Shown: positions 50,962 through 63,165, numbered from the stretch's first letter. The stretch: 64,000 nucleotides of DNA from Symbiodinium natans (GCA_905221605.1 CAJNDS010002490.1:806001-870000), one strand, 5' to 3'. The notes: generated from the sequence alone by a model not told the origin. A program made the numbers and translations.

Positions 50962-51445
50962 TACGATTTTATTATATTTTTCTATACGATTATACAATTA
51001 TACTATTACACTATTATACTAGTATGCTAGTATACTATTATACTGTTCTACTATCATACTAATATACCATTGTACCATTATGCTAGTATACCATTATACG
51101 ATTATGCTATTTAGAATACTATTATACGATTCCAGTATTCTACTAGTATACGATTCTACTACTGTACTATTGTACTATGACACTACTGCACTATCATACT
51201 GTGACATCAAGATACTATCATACTCTTACGCGATTATGCGATGATATATAATGCACGATTATACTATTCTACGATTATACTATTCTACGTATTTTCGATG
51301 ATACAGATTCGGTTATGCGATTGTACGACTATACGATTATGCTCTTACATTACTTGTACCATAGTACTATTACGCTGTTATATGATTGCTTATGCTGTTA
51401 CTCTAGTATTATGTTACGATATTGTTGCAGCATTAGAGTATTGAA
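50962..51445. repeat. AT-rich satellite, right part
   Basis: Degenerate ATTATACT/ATTATACGATT units continuing the array broken by the LTR element. Confidence 0.92.
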
Positions 51446-52612
51446 CATGTACGAACACTGGAGATAGTGTAGTTCTTCATGTCCGCATCGGCCAGATCAC
51501 CTGCAAGCCTGAATGCTGGATTCGACGAGACTTCCAACACACTCGAAATCCCTGAAGCCCTGGACACTAAAGCCTTTTCTCCTCGACCCTATCTAAGACT
51601 CCTACCCCCTCAACACTATTGCCCAAATCGAAGAAACCCAATGAACCCTAAACTGCCGTACCTCTAAACCCCTGAACTCTAAACTGCCCAACCCTAAGCC
51701 CTAAACCCTACCCTGCAGAGCCGGGCCCCCGAACTCTCCTGCAAACTCGACAGATGCCGCTCCTGTTCCTGGCAGGGAGCAGGTGGGGGAGGGGGGGGGG
51801 GGGGAACTCTAAGACCCTCAACCTAAACCAAAGGAGCCGAGGTTTGGAGGGTGTAGGCATTGAGGGCTTTCGGGCTATGCTTGGATGGAGTTAAAAAAAT
51901 CGCCACTGCGCGTGCCACCACAAAACTAAACCCAAAGCCGTTCACCCCGACAAACACCCCAAAGCCACAAACATCTCAGCCACAAACTGGGGTTGTATCA
52001 TGTTGTACGTAAATGCCCTTGCTTGAAGGTGGCCGTTAATCTGTGTTCATTCGGGCTGGGCAAGACAAAACGGATACCAAGCTTGATCGCGACAGAAAAG
52101 CATGAAAAAGCCTCAGGAACAGCCACTAGCGTGGACTTTTTTACTACGACTCTGCAGAGACACGCAAGTGAGGGGGAAGGTTCAAGGGCTTAGGTTTGGG
52201 CAGGGTCGGGCGTCGGGCATCACAGAAGCAATGCCCTTGCGACCCTGATGCTCAGAAGCTCCTTCATGACTGCACACCACCTCTAAACAAGCTGGAGCCT
52301 TAACATGCCCAATGTCTGCCGGCGCAAGACGAATGGGCATCTGCTGGCACAAACCAAAGTTGTCAATTAACCACTAGCGCAAAGCCCGCCCGTCACTAGT
52401 GAGGAATTAATCTTCGTGGACCCTAAACCCTAACCCCTAAACCCTAAACTCTGATCCATCTTCAAGCATGCTTTGGGGTGTCAACTTCAAAAACAGCTCT
52501 CTAAAGGTTCTCCGAATGGATCTCGAGCACTTCGCGTTCCGTAAGCAATACATAGACCATGAACCCGAAAGCCGAAACGAACCTTCTTACACTACAAGAG
52601 CAATAAACCTAC
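51446..52612. other. Intergenic, no supported gene
   Basis: Decayed C-strand motifs (51560-51710), G13 run at 51790, then unique DNA. A 66-codon frame at 51993-52193 has plausible composition but no support. CCCTAAA run at 52420-52450. Confidence 0.4.
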
Positions 52613-52727
52613 ACTAGGCTGCCCAGTAACCTAGGCTTAAAAAGGGTGCCCCTTTTGCTCCAACTGGTTTGTAAGGGAACCGAAACCCCCCAAAAAGGGG
52701 ATAAGGGCACTACTGGGCATCCTAGTA
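52613..52727. mobile_element. Foldback element, family G
   Basis: CTAGGCTGCCCAGTAACCTA and GCACTACTGGGCATCCTAG arms with AAAAAGGGTGCCCCTTTTGC. Confidence 0.8.
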
Positions 52728-53159
52728 CAAAGCATCAAGAGCCATCAAGAACCCGCAGGCTGTGAAGGGAAGTTTGGCTGCATCTCCCAAGGCATCCTGT
52801 GATACAGCATATATACATCTTCTATACTCATATACTTTGCCAGCACCCTAAACCCCAAACCCTAAACCCTAAACCCTAAACCCTGAACCTTAAACCGTGG
52901 CTAGATTGTGTGTACATTCGGGCCCCGCCTTTTGAACGAACAGGACAACAAAACCTGAACCGAACAGAATGACGGCTACGTCTATCTTGACGGGACTGCC
53001 GCCCATTGTTGAGCGTTTCCCTGACATAATCCTAAACCCTAAACCCTAAACCCTAAACCCTCAAGGCTGCCTTTGGCCCAAGAACCAGAGTCCCGCATTG
53101 GTTGACCTCATTTCTGGGCACCCGCCTCCTTCATCTGTGCCTCCAGCTGGCGCACCTCG
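52728..53159. other. Intergenic with two CCCTAAA runs
   Basis: 52845-52890 and 53030-53065; remainder unique. Confidence 0.45.
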
Positions 53160-53330
53160 CGGGTTTAGGGTTTAGGGTTTAGGGTTTAGGGTTTAGGGTT
53201 TAGGGTTTAGGGTTTAGGGTTTAGGGTTTAGGGTTTAGGGTTTAGGGTTCAGGGTTCAGGGTTTAGGGTTTAGGGTTTAGGGTTTAGGGTTTAGGGTTTA
53301 GGGTTTAGGGTTTAGGGTTTAGGGTTTAAA
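53160..53330 (+). repeat. Interstitial telomeric tract
   Basis: About 24 TTTAGGG units with two TTCAGGG in the middle. Confidence 0.96.
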
Positions 53331-54311
53331 CCCGGACTTGCGATGAACTTTGCGGGTGTTTCGGGGCTCCAAGAAAGAGAAGACAAGCAAACCAGCACTG
53401 CGCTTCAGAGCTTGCTGTTGCTTCGGCAGAAGCCAGCCGAGCAACCGCCAGGGTTTAGGGTTTAGGGTTTAGGGCTTAGGGTTTAGGGTTTCGGGTTTCG
53501 AGTTTCGGGTTTAGGGTTCGTCCTAAAGGTACAGCGGTTAGACCATGAACTTAGTACGGGCTCTTGGCACAGGATGATACGGTAAGACAAGGGTGTGAAC
53601 GGTTAGACCAAGATATGAGAGTTAGGGTCTCAAGGTGCGACAGGGAGATTCCGGAAGGTTAGACAGGCGGTTGGGGTCCCGAGGGTGGGTTATTAACTTG
53701 TCCAAAAGGCTTAGGGTTCAGCAGCTCATGTACTAGCTTTCAGAGTTTTTTCATCTTGTGCTGGAGAGGTACCCACCCACCCAGAGAATCCCATATCGTT
53801 AAGAACATAATATGCCATCATCATTTTCAGCTGCATCTTACGCCCTGCGCCTTGCAACTCTATGCACCTAAACCCTGGGCCTTGCATTCTAAACCCGGGG
53901 CCGCACCCTTCACCCTAATGCCGCTAAGAAACGAACTGAAATGAAATTTTGAACGGGGGTGGGGGTGGGGGGATGGGTGGGTGGCGGGGAGGAGGGTTGG
54001 CTTCATCAGAACAGTGCATTTTGGCTTGGTCCAGGGTTCAGGGTTCAAGGTTCAGGGTTCAGGGTTCAGGGTTTCGGGTTTAGGGGTCTAGGGTTTAGGG
54101 TTTAGGGTTTAGGGTTCAGTGTTAAGGTTTACGTCTCGCTTCAGGGGCCACCGCCTAAATTACAGTTTTTCGGGCTTAGGGTGTATAGGGTCTTGACCTA
54201 CAGCTCTGAAGGCTGGCTTCAGGAAACGCTCCTATCTAAGAAAGTTTCTACATACCCCAAAGGCATACCCCTTAACGTGGGCCAAAGTGTGGCTTCCTGA
54301 ATTGTTGTGGC
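53331..54311. other. Intergenic upstream of the 54-58 kb gene
   Basis: Telomeric runs at 53455-53515 and 54035-54120 (TTCAGGG then TTTAGGG). A G-rich GGGTGGGGGTGGGG patch lies at 53956-53990. No promoter element recognisable. Confidence 0.45.
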
Positions 54312-54939
54312 AGAGTTGTCTCATCTGGAACATGCACAGACGCATCTTGGCTGCTGCTTCAGCGGCTCAGAGCTTATGGCCGTGCCCGGGATCACACGAG
54401 GCCATGGCGATCTACCACAGATCAAGGTGCATTGGGCTGTCGCGTCAAACAATGTTTTATGGCCTGTGAAGCCCTTTTTCGATAGCGCGCATGGGGCCAC
54501 GGGCAGGCCGGACCATCAGTGCCGATTTAGGCTGCCTTACAGTTAATATGACTTTGCTCAGTGCTTGCCTCGGCAGGCAATACTTCAACGTCCTAGAGAA
54601 ATCGAAAGGCCCCATCGGTCGAATGTTCGGCCGGCTTTTTGCTGACCGAGTGCCACCTCCTCATTGGGCGGCAGCTTGGCGTTTCAGCATTCGAGACAAT
54701 GCAAAAAGGAAGTCTCCCGATACAGCTGCGCATGCACATTGTGAGGTGTGTGGCGCCCGCAACAACCGAATTGCCAGGAATGATCCTCAGCTTGTGCCCA
54801 GCGATGTGTTGGACAACATCATTGACGACGTTGTGTGCAGTACATCAAGTCTGATGTGCCAGCTATTCGTGTGGGTCTTGAACAAGAAAGGTGATGCCAT
54901 GTTGCAGTTGCTTTGATGCAGACAGCGTAGGATTCACAG
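54312..54939 (+). pseudogene. Coding-like 5' region, frame-interrupted
   Basis: Begins after GTTGTGGCAG with a good frame (LSHLEHAQTHLGCCFSGSEL ...) to about 54510. A 43-bp GT-AG segment ending GCTCAG joins in phase to ACLGRQYFNVLEKSKGPIGR (54554 on). Further pieces (DVLDNIIDD, YIKSDVPAIRVGLEQE, CFDADSVGFTEGIYAILP) follow in different frames with no clean introns between them. It may be the 5' part of the next gene with indels, or decayed exons. Product not recognised. Confidence 0.35.
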
Positions 54940-57900
54940 AGGGTATTTATGCCATACTACCATGCTGATGCGCCTAGGTCTGCCCGATGCCTAGCGAACT
55001 GGGTTCAAATCATGGCGAACATGCCAGAGGATCGAAGCCCCCTGGAACTCACAGTTCTCCAGGCTCGATTTAAGAGCGTCACAATGCTCCTGTAGAGTTG
55101 GTGTAAGTACAAGAAAGCACCCGCCATTCATGCCACCTTTCAGCAGGTACGCGTCCAGATTGAAAGAGGCAGAGTGAATCTGTCATTGTTTGAGCGGGCT
55201 ATGTGGTTCCCTGTTTTTTCGACGTGGCTGACTGATGCGGTGAACATTGATTCCGGGAAGTCTGCTGCTGAACAGCTGTTTGATTCTAAGGAGCTTTTTT
55301 TTTCCTCTTGTGCAGCAGCCAGATATAAAGTTTTTCTTTCCACGTGCGCTGCGCGTGAAGATGTTGCCTCGCAGGACAACCCAACTCTGGGCGCCTTGCT
55401 AGTGGCGTTTCTCCTTTACAGTGGCAACGACCAAGTTCAGCGAGTGATGGAAAGAGCGGCTACAGAGGTTGCGCAGCAGTGCGAAAGCTTGTTTCGCTCA
55501 CGTTTTGGTGACTACGCGCAGCGCGTGGATGCAGCGTCCTTGGCGCTCATGCGCGACCAGAAGCAGGGAGTTCAGGTGGACAGATCAATTTGGGTGGCTG
55601 CAGTGCAGGCAGTCCAAGCACGCGAGAAGCGAACACTTGAACAAGCGCTGGAAACTTTTAATTGTTCCAAGACCTTGGCAGTGCCCATCTACAAGGCCAG
55701 ATTTTGCTGGGGCTTGTAAAAGCAAAGGAGGGACTTGTAAACGCGTTGCGTGACACAACCTTCTGGTTCTGTCTGAAATGCGCAGGGCCACCTGTCTGCG
55801 TACTTGGCCCGCCTGGAGGTCGATTTGCGTGGCTTGAACTACTACCAGGCAGGCAGCAGCAGAATGCTCACCTGTTGTGGTCCACTGCAATCCGTGCTTG
55901 TGTGGCTCAAGACCCGCCTGCAGGTCCTTTTCGACGCAGGCAACCCTGTGCCAGGCAAGACGCTCTTTGTGACACTGTGGGCGCCAGAGGTGGAGCGTTT
56001 GGTCAGCCTGCCCGCCCAAGCGGCTTGGCGGATGTTTTATTGTAAGGTTTCAGCCAGGCAAACTGTCATCATGCTTTGCAGCAAGCTATAGTGTCTGCGG
56101 TTCTTGTCCGCAGTCTGGTACACCAGCAAGCCGGCATGGATAGTTTGTACAGCTGCACCCGTCGCATTAGAGAGCGGTTTCAATGGGCAGACATTTGTTT
56201 GCGTGGCGCTGCCTCTTCGCTGTCGCAGTCGGTAGTCCGACACAGCTTGTTGTGCACGGGCTGGGGGACAGACTCGGAGTTCAGCGGTGGTGCAGCGGGT
56301 TGGGAGACGGCAGCCCTTTGCCTGATGGCTGCTGGCGCACGACTTTCCCTGCCAGTTCAACTGGAGTCACGATCCACTTGTGAGCCTTGCCTGCGTTTCT
56401 GTGTGCTTTGCTTTCTCAGGTTGTAGCACTGGTTATGTCTGTCGCGGCCAGGAGATAGATCCAGCAATGCAGCGCTCGCTGTTGGCCAGACTGCCGCCCA
56501 GCACGTGCCTGTTCACAGATGCGATGGATGTGTTCGGTGATGGCAACTGGTGGCATCAGCGCTTCTTGAGCGCGCAAAGTTTTGAGGACAAGTTGAGACT
56601 CCTGCGGGACTGCCAAGACGCAGGTTTCCAGACGCATGCGTTTTGTCTGCAGCACCAACAGATGTGCCCTTTGCGACTCACGCCCCGACCCTGCAGGAGA
56701 CAAGGGTTTAGGGTTTAGGGTGATAGGGGTGGGCGGGGGGGTAGGGGAGGAGGGGAGGGGGGGGGTTGGGGGAGGCGTGCCCAGGCCCGTTGCGGGTGGT
56801 CCTCCACGAAAAAAAGCCCCCTCCTCCCCCCCGTGCCACACGTTTTGGGGGGCAAGGGAGGTTTCACCTCCGAAACCCATCCAACAAGGGTCGGCGGACT
56901 TCCTACTAACCCCTGAGCCCCAAACCCCAAACCCTAAACCTTTGGAGCTCTGGCCAGGCCTCCAGTGGAGAGAGCGATCTGCTGGCGCTCTTCAAAGCAA
57001 GCCCGAGCCGGTGAAGCCTGCGTCTCACGAGTCGGACTGCAGATCATTGGCCGCACTGCTTGCGTTGCGGGCTACGAGGAGAGAGCAGTTCGGAGACATC
57101 AGCGGGTGCTGGGTGGGGCAACTACTCGAGCAAGGCAAGGTCTACAAAGAGAAGACGACGGGCAAGTTCTTCATCAGCTTGGGCTTCAACTTCAAGGCGG
57201 GGCTGGGCTGGTACTTGGAAGAGGTGGAAGAAGGCTACTTGAGCCTTGCGCCCCTAGTGGTGGCAGGGGACAGTTGTGGAGATCGCTTGTTTGCTTTCGT
57301 CACAGCCCACGTGCACGAGAACGAGAGCTTTCGGGGTGTGCCGATCAAAGTGTGCCCATCAGCTGCATTTTTGCACAGGTGTAGCACAGTTCGCGTAAGC
57401 TTTGTTTGCCACAGGCTTGCGTTATTGCATTGAGCAAACGAGGTCTTCCTACAGAACTGCCGCAGGCTTTGAGGTCGCATGGCATTTTGCTGCGGAAGAT
57501 CGGCGAGGAGATGAATTTGCTACCCTTCTTCCTGAAATACGGAAGCCTCCGAAACATTGGCCACACCATCATCACACTGCTTTGTGCTGCGCTGGAGTTG
57601 ACGCCGAGTGCTTACAAGGAAAGCAAGGTGGGCATGCAGTCCAGGCTGTGCCTTTTCGTCATTGAGGTTGCCCATAAATAACGTACCAATGCGCTTTCTT
57701 GTGAAAGAACGGCTTCGCATTGGACAATTCATTCTAAGCAGCCGAGGCACGCATTGATCCTGCATTGTTTTCCTGGGCTGAGTGGGGATGATCATGCTGA
57801 GATGCTGAACAGGTTGATGCAGACGAGTGGTCGAACAGACCTGCTCCACGGCAAGTCTTTCATGCACGAGGTCTTGCAAGGCTTACGGACCGAAGAAGAT

Positions 57901-58719
57901 GGCCAGGACTTCGAACAGCTTCGGGAGGTGATTGAAGACAAAGTTCGCAAAGATTTCATCGTCAAAAGGACTGGCTGGTCCCGTGGGCAAGCCGAGTTTT
58001 TCACTCCGATATGCTTGAAGCGGCTGAGACCAGTAGGCAAGTCATTGCTGGTGTGGCAGCCAGCAATGTTTGCTTTCCAGGGATACTATCCCAAGAAAGT
58101 TATGCAGGAGGAAGCCCCGAAGCGTCGCTCAAAGAAGGGCCCCGCAAAGCAAGCAGAGCAAAAATTCCACTCCTGCTCAAGGTCCTACCAGCAGAAGCGC
58201 ACGATGTTGGCGGCTTTGACACAGGTGGTGGCCTTCCTGTGGAAACAGCATGCCAAGGCTGGCTACGTGTCCTGGCTGACTGCTGCGGTGCGCGGGTTAG
58301 GTTTTGGAGTTTAAGGTTCAGGGTTTAGGCCGTGCGTCTCATTTCTTTTGTACTCTGAGGCTGCCACTGACAAGCCCAATGCAGAGCAGATCCGCACGGC
58401 GCTGGACGAGAGCCAGAAGGACGGAGCACCCACAGGTGTGGCCCCGCCTTGGAATGCTGAAGAACCAGAGGAGCCGGAGAACGTACCGAGCCCCAGTCAA
58501 CAGCATAGCAGCCACGGATCGGTGTCATCCAGTTCCTCGAGCTCATCCAGTTCCAGTTCCAAGAGGAAGAAGAAAAAGAAGAAAGAAAAATCGAGCGCTT
58601 CAAAGGCGGTCGCCAAGCCCAAAGCAAAGCCGGAGGGAAGAGGCCGCGGTCGTGGGCGTGGCTCAGCGCCACGCCCAGAGCCTCTGGACACGTCAGGTGC
58701 CCGAGTTCATGAAAGGTAG
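54940..58719 (+). CDS. Multi-exon gene, 900+ codons, product unknown
   Basis: Phase-consistent model: (54940-55077), 55144-55680, 55786-56041, 56092-56379, 56420-56623, 56958-57349, 57415-57627, 57742-58287, 58360-58719, with the stop at 58717. Exons from 55144 sum to 2796 bases, exactly 932 codons including stop, and stay open. Introns are 105, 50, 40, 334, 65, 114 and 72 bp, all GT-AG; clear donors include GTAAGG and GTGAGC. The first exon and the 55680 donor are the least certain. No domain is recognised. The middle is globular with Trp/Leu/Cys (for example LFAFVTAHVHENESFRGVPI); the last exon has an acidic/Pro stretch, a Ser run, a Lys run and GRGRGRGRG, suggesting a nuclear or RNA-binding tail (inference). 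The 334-bp intron contains telomere-like repeat. Confidence 0.65.
56624..56957 (+). other. Intron with telomere-like repeat and G-rich core
   Basis: GTTTCC donor and CTCTGGCCAG acceptor, phase 1 to phase 1. Contains GGGTTTAGGGTTTAGGGTGA, a long G-rich stretch (56725-56775) and CCCCAAACCCTAAACC before the acceptor. Confidence 0.5.
58288..58359 (+). other. 72-bp intron made largely of telomere-like sequence
   Basis: GTGCGC donor, TTTGTACTCTGAG acceptor, phase 0 to 0. Its middle reads GGGTTAGGTTTTGGAGTTTA and GGTTCAGGGTTTAGG. Confidence 0.6.
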
Positions 58720-59119
58720 AACCCTCCATCCCAGCGCCCAACAAACATGTTTTCAATACCAACTTCAACACACCGCCTTTTGACATGCGCCCTGAGATGT
58801 GGTCATCCCGAACTTCATGAGAGTTGGGCCCAGTCTTCCGCCCAAAAGTGAGCCTGCGAGCAAGAAGAGGAGAGGAAAGTAGAGAGAGAGAGAGGGTAGA
58901 CACACGTTTCAGTTTCACATCGTATCACACGCTCTGCAGAGTCAACGCATGACCACCCGCGACAGCTGGAAGGAATGAGCTTGTGGTCCAGGTGCAAGTC
59001 CGGCTTTCCAAGATAGGCCCAAATAGAGCTTAAGTTCTAGAACTTAAGGCTTGTTTGCTGACTAAATTAGTGTGAAGTTTAGGGGTATGGGTTTGGGGTC
59101 TGGCAAAAATGTCTTAGAT
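58720..59119. other. 3' flank of the gene
   Basis: Includes an (AG)n run (58880-58895) and a TCTAGAACTTAAGGC patch near 59035. No obvious polyadenylation motif beyond AT-rich sequence. Confidence 0.4.
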
Positions 59120-59462
59120 CCTAGCCGTAAACCCCAAACCCTAAACCCTAAACCCTAAACCCTAAACCCTAAACCCTAAACCCTAAACCCTAAACCCTAA
59201 ACCCTAAACCCTAAACCCTAAACCCTAAACCCTAAACCCTAAACCCTAAACCCTAACCAGCCCGCCTGCGAACGCAGGTTCACCAAGTCCTGCCATGCCA
59301 CCGAAGTGTGGAGCGAGTAAGCCTGGAGATGCTTCAGCGATCAGCTTGAAATGAGAGTCCCGTGTTGCCCTAAACCCTAAACCCTAAACCCTAAACCCTA
59401 AACCCTAAACCCTAAACCCTAAACCCTAAACCCTAAACCCTAAACCCTAAACCCTAAACCCA
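59120..59462 (-). repeat. Two telomeric tracts, C orientation
   Basis: 59130-59257 (about 18 units) and 59367-59462 (about 13 units), separated by about 110 bp of unique DNA. Confidence 0.96.
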
Positions 59463-60114
59463 AGGAACCCGACTGCGGGTTCCCAAAACCTTCCAAGCCT
59501 GAACGCTACACTGAAAGTTCAACCCTACGAGAAGACCCAAAAGGCCCAAAACCAGGGCATAAGGTTCAGGGTTTAGGGTTTAGGGTCCAGGGTCCCTGTT
59601 GGATGGTTGTGGGGAGGGAACCCTCCCTCCTGCCTCACACCCCCAAAATCCTTAAGACGCAGGGGCCGGGGGGGGGGGGGAGGAGGGGTGGAGGGTACCC
59701 CGGCTGATTTTCCATGGAGGACCGTGCACCACAGCGCGAAAATTCACGGCCCCTTCCAGAAAACATGTCGGCAACGTCGCGCGAACGCTAACCTTCACCC
59801 TCAGTCCTTGCAAGGGCAGGGTTTCGAGTTGAGGGTGCTGGGTTTCGGATGTCGGGTTCAACCCTAAACCCTAAACCCTAAACCCTAAACCCTAAGCCCT
59901 AAGCCGTGGCATTGTCACTCGCGCACGACCCAGCCGACACTCTCTGAGCCTTTTCTCGCGCCATCCTCACCTCAAGTGTTCCCCTCTCGCCGGCCCCCGA
60001 CACCAAGAACTTAGGGTTTCGGCGCTAAGGTTTGAGGTCTAGGGCTCCCCCTCTCGCCTCCCCCTCTCGCCGAAAATGACGCTTTAACATTCGACGGACA
60101 TTTAGAGACCAATC
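59463..60114. other. Intergenic
   Basis: Short runs at 59560-59590 (G-strand) and 59860-59895 (C-strand). G11 run at 59668. CCCCCTCTCGCC occurs twice at 60045-60070. No supported gene. Confidence 0.45.
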
Positions 60115-60735
60115 CCAAACCCTCAGACCTATAAACCCTCAACCCTATAAACCCTAACGCTCACAACCAATTCCAAACCCCAAAACCTTCTGAACCCAAA
60201 AGCCCAAACCCAAGACCCTGTATACCCTAAACCCTATAAACCTTACACCCTATAATTCCGAAACCCTCAACCCTTGAACCTCCAAACCCCCTCAGCCCTA
60301 AACCCTTTCAACCCTAAAGACCCTGAACCCTAAACCCTGTAGCCGCTGTAGCCCAATCCTAGAAACCCTAAACCCTACAAAACCTCAACCCTACAAACCC
60401 TCAACCCTACAAACCCTCAACCCTAAACCAAAAACCCTAATCCAACAAGCCTCTCAACCCTATCAGCCCCAAACCCTCAACCCGACAAACCCTACAAATA
60501 ATGAACCGAAAACTTTCTGAACCCTATTGAACCCTGCCTTAAACTCTAAACCCAAACCCTGTAAGCTTTCTGAACCCGATGAAACCCTGCCGAAGCCCTA
60601 AACCTGAAACCCTAAACCCTAAATCCTGTAATCCCTAAAATCCCGACACCCTGCACCCTAAACCCTAAACCCTATAGACACCCTGTAAGCCCTAAAAACC
60701 CGAAATCCTAAACCATATAAACCCGAAACCCTAAC
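60115..60735 (-). repeat. Degenerate CCCTAAA field with TATAAACCCT variants
   Basis: Continuous decayed C-strand units (AACCCTATAAACC, CAACCCTACAAACCCT) without clean arrays. Confidence 0.8.
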
Positions 60736-60827
60736 CACCCACCTGCGGTGGCAGCGTGCTTTCCGCCGCTGGCGTGGTCATCGCTGAGGCGGTGCTGTCG
60801 CTGCGGGCCACGGGCGGCTGAGGCTCC

Positions 60828-61150
60828 AGGGTTTCAGGGTTTCAGGGTTTCAGGGTTTCAGGGTTTCAGGGTTTCAGGGTTTCAGGGTTTCAGGGTTTCA
60901 GGGTTTCAGGGTTTCAGGGTTTCAGGGTTTCAGGGTTTCAGGGTTTCAGGGTTTCAGGGTTCAGGGTTTCAGGGTTTCAGGGTTTCAGGGTTTCAGGGTT
61001 TCAGGGTTTCAGGGTTTCAGGGTTTCAGGGTTTCAGGGTTTCAGGGTTTCAGGGTTTCAGGGTTTCAGGGTTTCAGGGTTTGGGGTTTGGGGTTTGGGGT
61101 TTGGGGTTTGGGGTTTGGGGTTTGGGGTATGGGGTATGGGGTATGGGGTT
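60828..61150 (+). repeat. (GGGTTTCA)n 8-mer array then TTTGGGG
   Basis: About 31 units of the 8-mer with one 7-mer at 60957, followed by about 7 TTTGGGG units and GTATGGG variants. Confidence 0.97.
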
Positions 61151-61241
61151 TGGGGGCGTCTCAGAATTTCTTCTTTGGGGGCATAGGGTCGAGGGTTTCC
61201 GAGACTTTTTCTAGGTTCAGACCCAAACCCTGACACCCAGA

Positions 61242-61357
61242 CCCTGGTAGCGCAGTAACCGCAGTATTAGAAGGGTACCCGTTTTGGTGTTGGCTCCTCT
61301 GTACAAGGGAGCCCCGCCACGCAAAAAGGACAAAAGGGTACTACTCAGCTACCAAGA
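61242..61357. mobile_element. Foldback element, family G
   Basis: CCTGGTAGCGCAGTAACCGC and GGTACTACTCAGCTACCAAG arms, GGGTACCCGTTTTGGTGTTG inside. Confidence 0.85.
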
Positions 61358-61500
61358 GGCCCTAAACCCTAAACCCCTGATCCCTGAACCCTAAACCCTA
61401 AACCCTAAACCCTGAACCTCGAAACTGCCGTCCGGGCCACCGCCACGGACATGTCCGACGAGAGCATCGAAGGCAGCTCCGCGACAGGGGAGTGCACCTG

Positions 61501-61782
61501 TTTAGGGTTTAGGGTTTACGGTTTAAGGTTTAGGGTTTAGGTTTTAGGTTTTAGGGTTTAGGGTTTAGGGTTTAGGGTTTAGGGTTTAGGGTTTAGGGTT
61601 TAGGGTTTAGGGTTTAGGGTTTAGGGTTTAGGGCTTAGGGTTTAGGGTTTAGGGTTTAGGGTTTAGGGTTTAGGGTTTAGGGTTTAGGGTTTAGGGTTTA
61701 GGGTTTAGGGTTTAGGGTTTAGGGTTTAGGGTTTAGGGTTTAGGGTTTAGGGTTTAGGGCTTAGGGTTTAGGGTTTAGGGTT
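61501..61782 (+). repeat. Long interstitial telomeric tract
   Basis: About 40 TTTAGGG units with a few CTTAGGG. Confidence 0.96.
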
Positions 61783-62205
61783 TGTCACTTTAGGGAAGGA
61801 ATATACGTACCCCAACCCCAAGCGAGGACCAGACGTCTAGAGTTGGCACATCAGTACTCCAGACAACACCTCACTGAAACCCTGCGCCCTGTTGTAAAAC
61901 CCGTAGCATGGTTCAGGGTGTTTTTAAGGGCTTAGGGTTTGGGTTCCCACACACACACTATAAACCTTTCACCTCGTTTATATGTCGGGCTTTCTCTTGG
62001 ACATACTATTTGTTTACCCTAAACCCTAAACCCCAAACCCTAAACCCTAAACCCTAAACCAAGTCTCTCTTTGGGCCAAGAGAAGCGGCTGACATCGTGC
62101 AGATTTCTCGCAAACAGCCCTTGACTCTAACCTCTAAGCCCTGTAGCGGGCTCTCTGCAAGCAAGCCCTACACCCTGCACCCTCCTCTGCCAGGAACCCC
62201 GTAAA
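61783..62205. other. Intergenic
   Basis: CCCTAAA run at 62016-62060; otherwise unique with no coding signal. Confidence 0.45.
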
Positions 62206-62562
62206 ACCCTAAACCCTTGAACCCTTAACTCCTTAAACCCTTAAATCCTTAAACCCTTAAACCCTTAAACAATAAAACCCTAAAACCCTAAAACCCTCAA
62301 CCTTAAAACCCTCAACCCTAAACCCTAAACCCTCAAACCCTGAACCCTAAAAGCCCTAAAAGCCCTAAAGCCCCAAAGCCCCAAAGCCCTAAAGCCCTAA
62401 AGCCCTAAAGCCCTAAAGCCCTAATGCCCTAAAGCCCTAAAGCCCTAAAGCCCTAAAGCCCAAAACCCTAAACCCTAAACCCTCAACCCCAAACCCTAAA
62501 CCCTAAACCCTAAACCCTAAACCCTAAACCCTAAACCCTAAACCCTAAACCCTAAAGCCCTA
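62206..62562 (-). repeat. Telomere-like blocks: TTAAACCC, AAACCCTA, AAAGCCCT, CCCTAAA
   Basis: Successive homogeneous blocks. AAAGCCCT 8-mer at 62345-62460 (about 13 units) and canonical CCCTAAA at 62463-62555. Confidence 0.95.
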
Positions 62563-62659
62563 GTCAGATAGGAGCCTTCTCACCTTCGGCTTTCTCCTTT
62601 GCAGCCCTGGCCAGCGTGGCCACGTGGTCTCGGGCTTGGGGCACAGGGGCTTCAAGGCT

Positions 62660-62795
62660 GGGTTTAGGGTTTAGGGTTTAGGGTTTAGGGTTTAGGGTTT
62701 AGGGTTTAGGGTTGAGGGTTCAGGGTTTCAGGGTTTCAGGGTTTCAGGGTTTCAGGGTTTCAGGGTTTCAGGGTTTCAGGGTTTCAGGGTTTCTG
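62660..62795 (+). repeat. TTTAGGG then (GGGTTTCA)n
   Basis: About 8 canonical units then about 9 of the 8-mer also seen at 60.8 kb. Confidence 0.95.
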
Positions 62796-62921
62796 GCTCA
62801 GGGTTCAAGGGGTTTGGGGTCTTGGGGCTCTAAAGCCGGGATCCTGAGCTTACCCCGCGTGAAAAGTCATGTCGAGACCCTCCCTGACACCCTAGGAGCC
62901 CAAAACGCCGAAAGCCCTGCG

Positions 62922-62982
62922 TACCCTAAACCCTAAACCCTAAACCCTAAACCCTAAACCCTAAACCCTAAACCCTAAACCT
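62922..62982 (-). repeat. Telomeric tract, C orientation
   Basis: About 8 CCCTAAA units. Confidence 0.94.
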
Positions 62983-63102
62983 TTATACCCCTGCTCCCGA
63001 AGCCCTGGGTTTAGAGTTTAGGCTTGAGGGCGTTCAAAGCGAGGCAGCGACACGCTTCCGCTGCCCTGGCCTCCGCTGCGGCACTTTCGGCCGCCTGGCT
63101 CT

Positions 63103-63165
63103 GAGGGTTTAGGGTTTAGGGTTTAGGGTTTAGGGTTTAGGGTTTAGGGTTTAGGGTTTAGGAGT
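63103..63165 (+). repeat. Interstitial telomeric tract
   Basis: About 9 TTTAGGG units. Confidence 0.94.

Noticed and set aside
55786-57414. Apparent 17-25 bp introns (for example 57395-57414) giving GT-AG matches
   Set aside because: Too short for the rest of the gene; longer phase-compatible introns such as 57350-57414 explain the same junctions better.
60748-61233. 161-codon frame with repeated GFQGFRVS
   Set aside because: It is the 8-mer GGGTTTCA array read in frame; the same motif recurs wherever TTTAGGG-like repeats are open.
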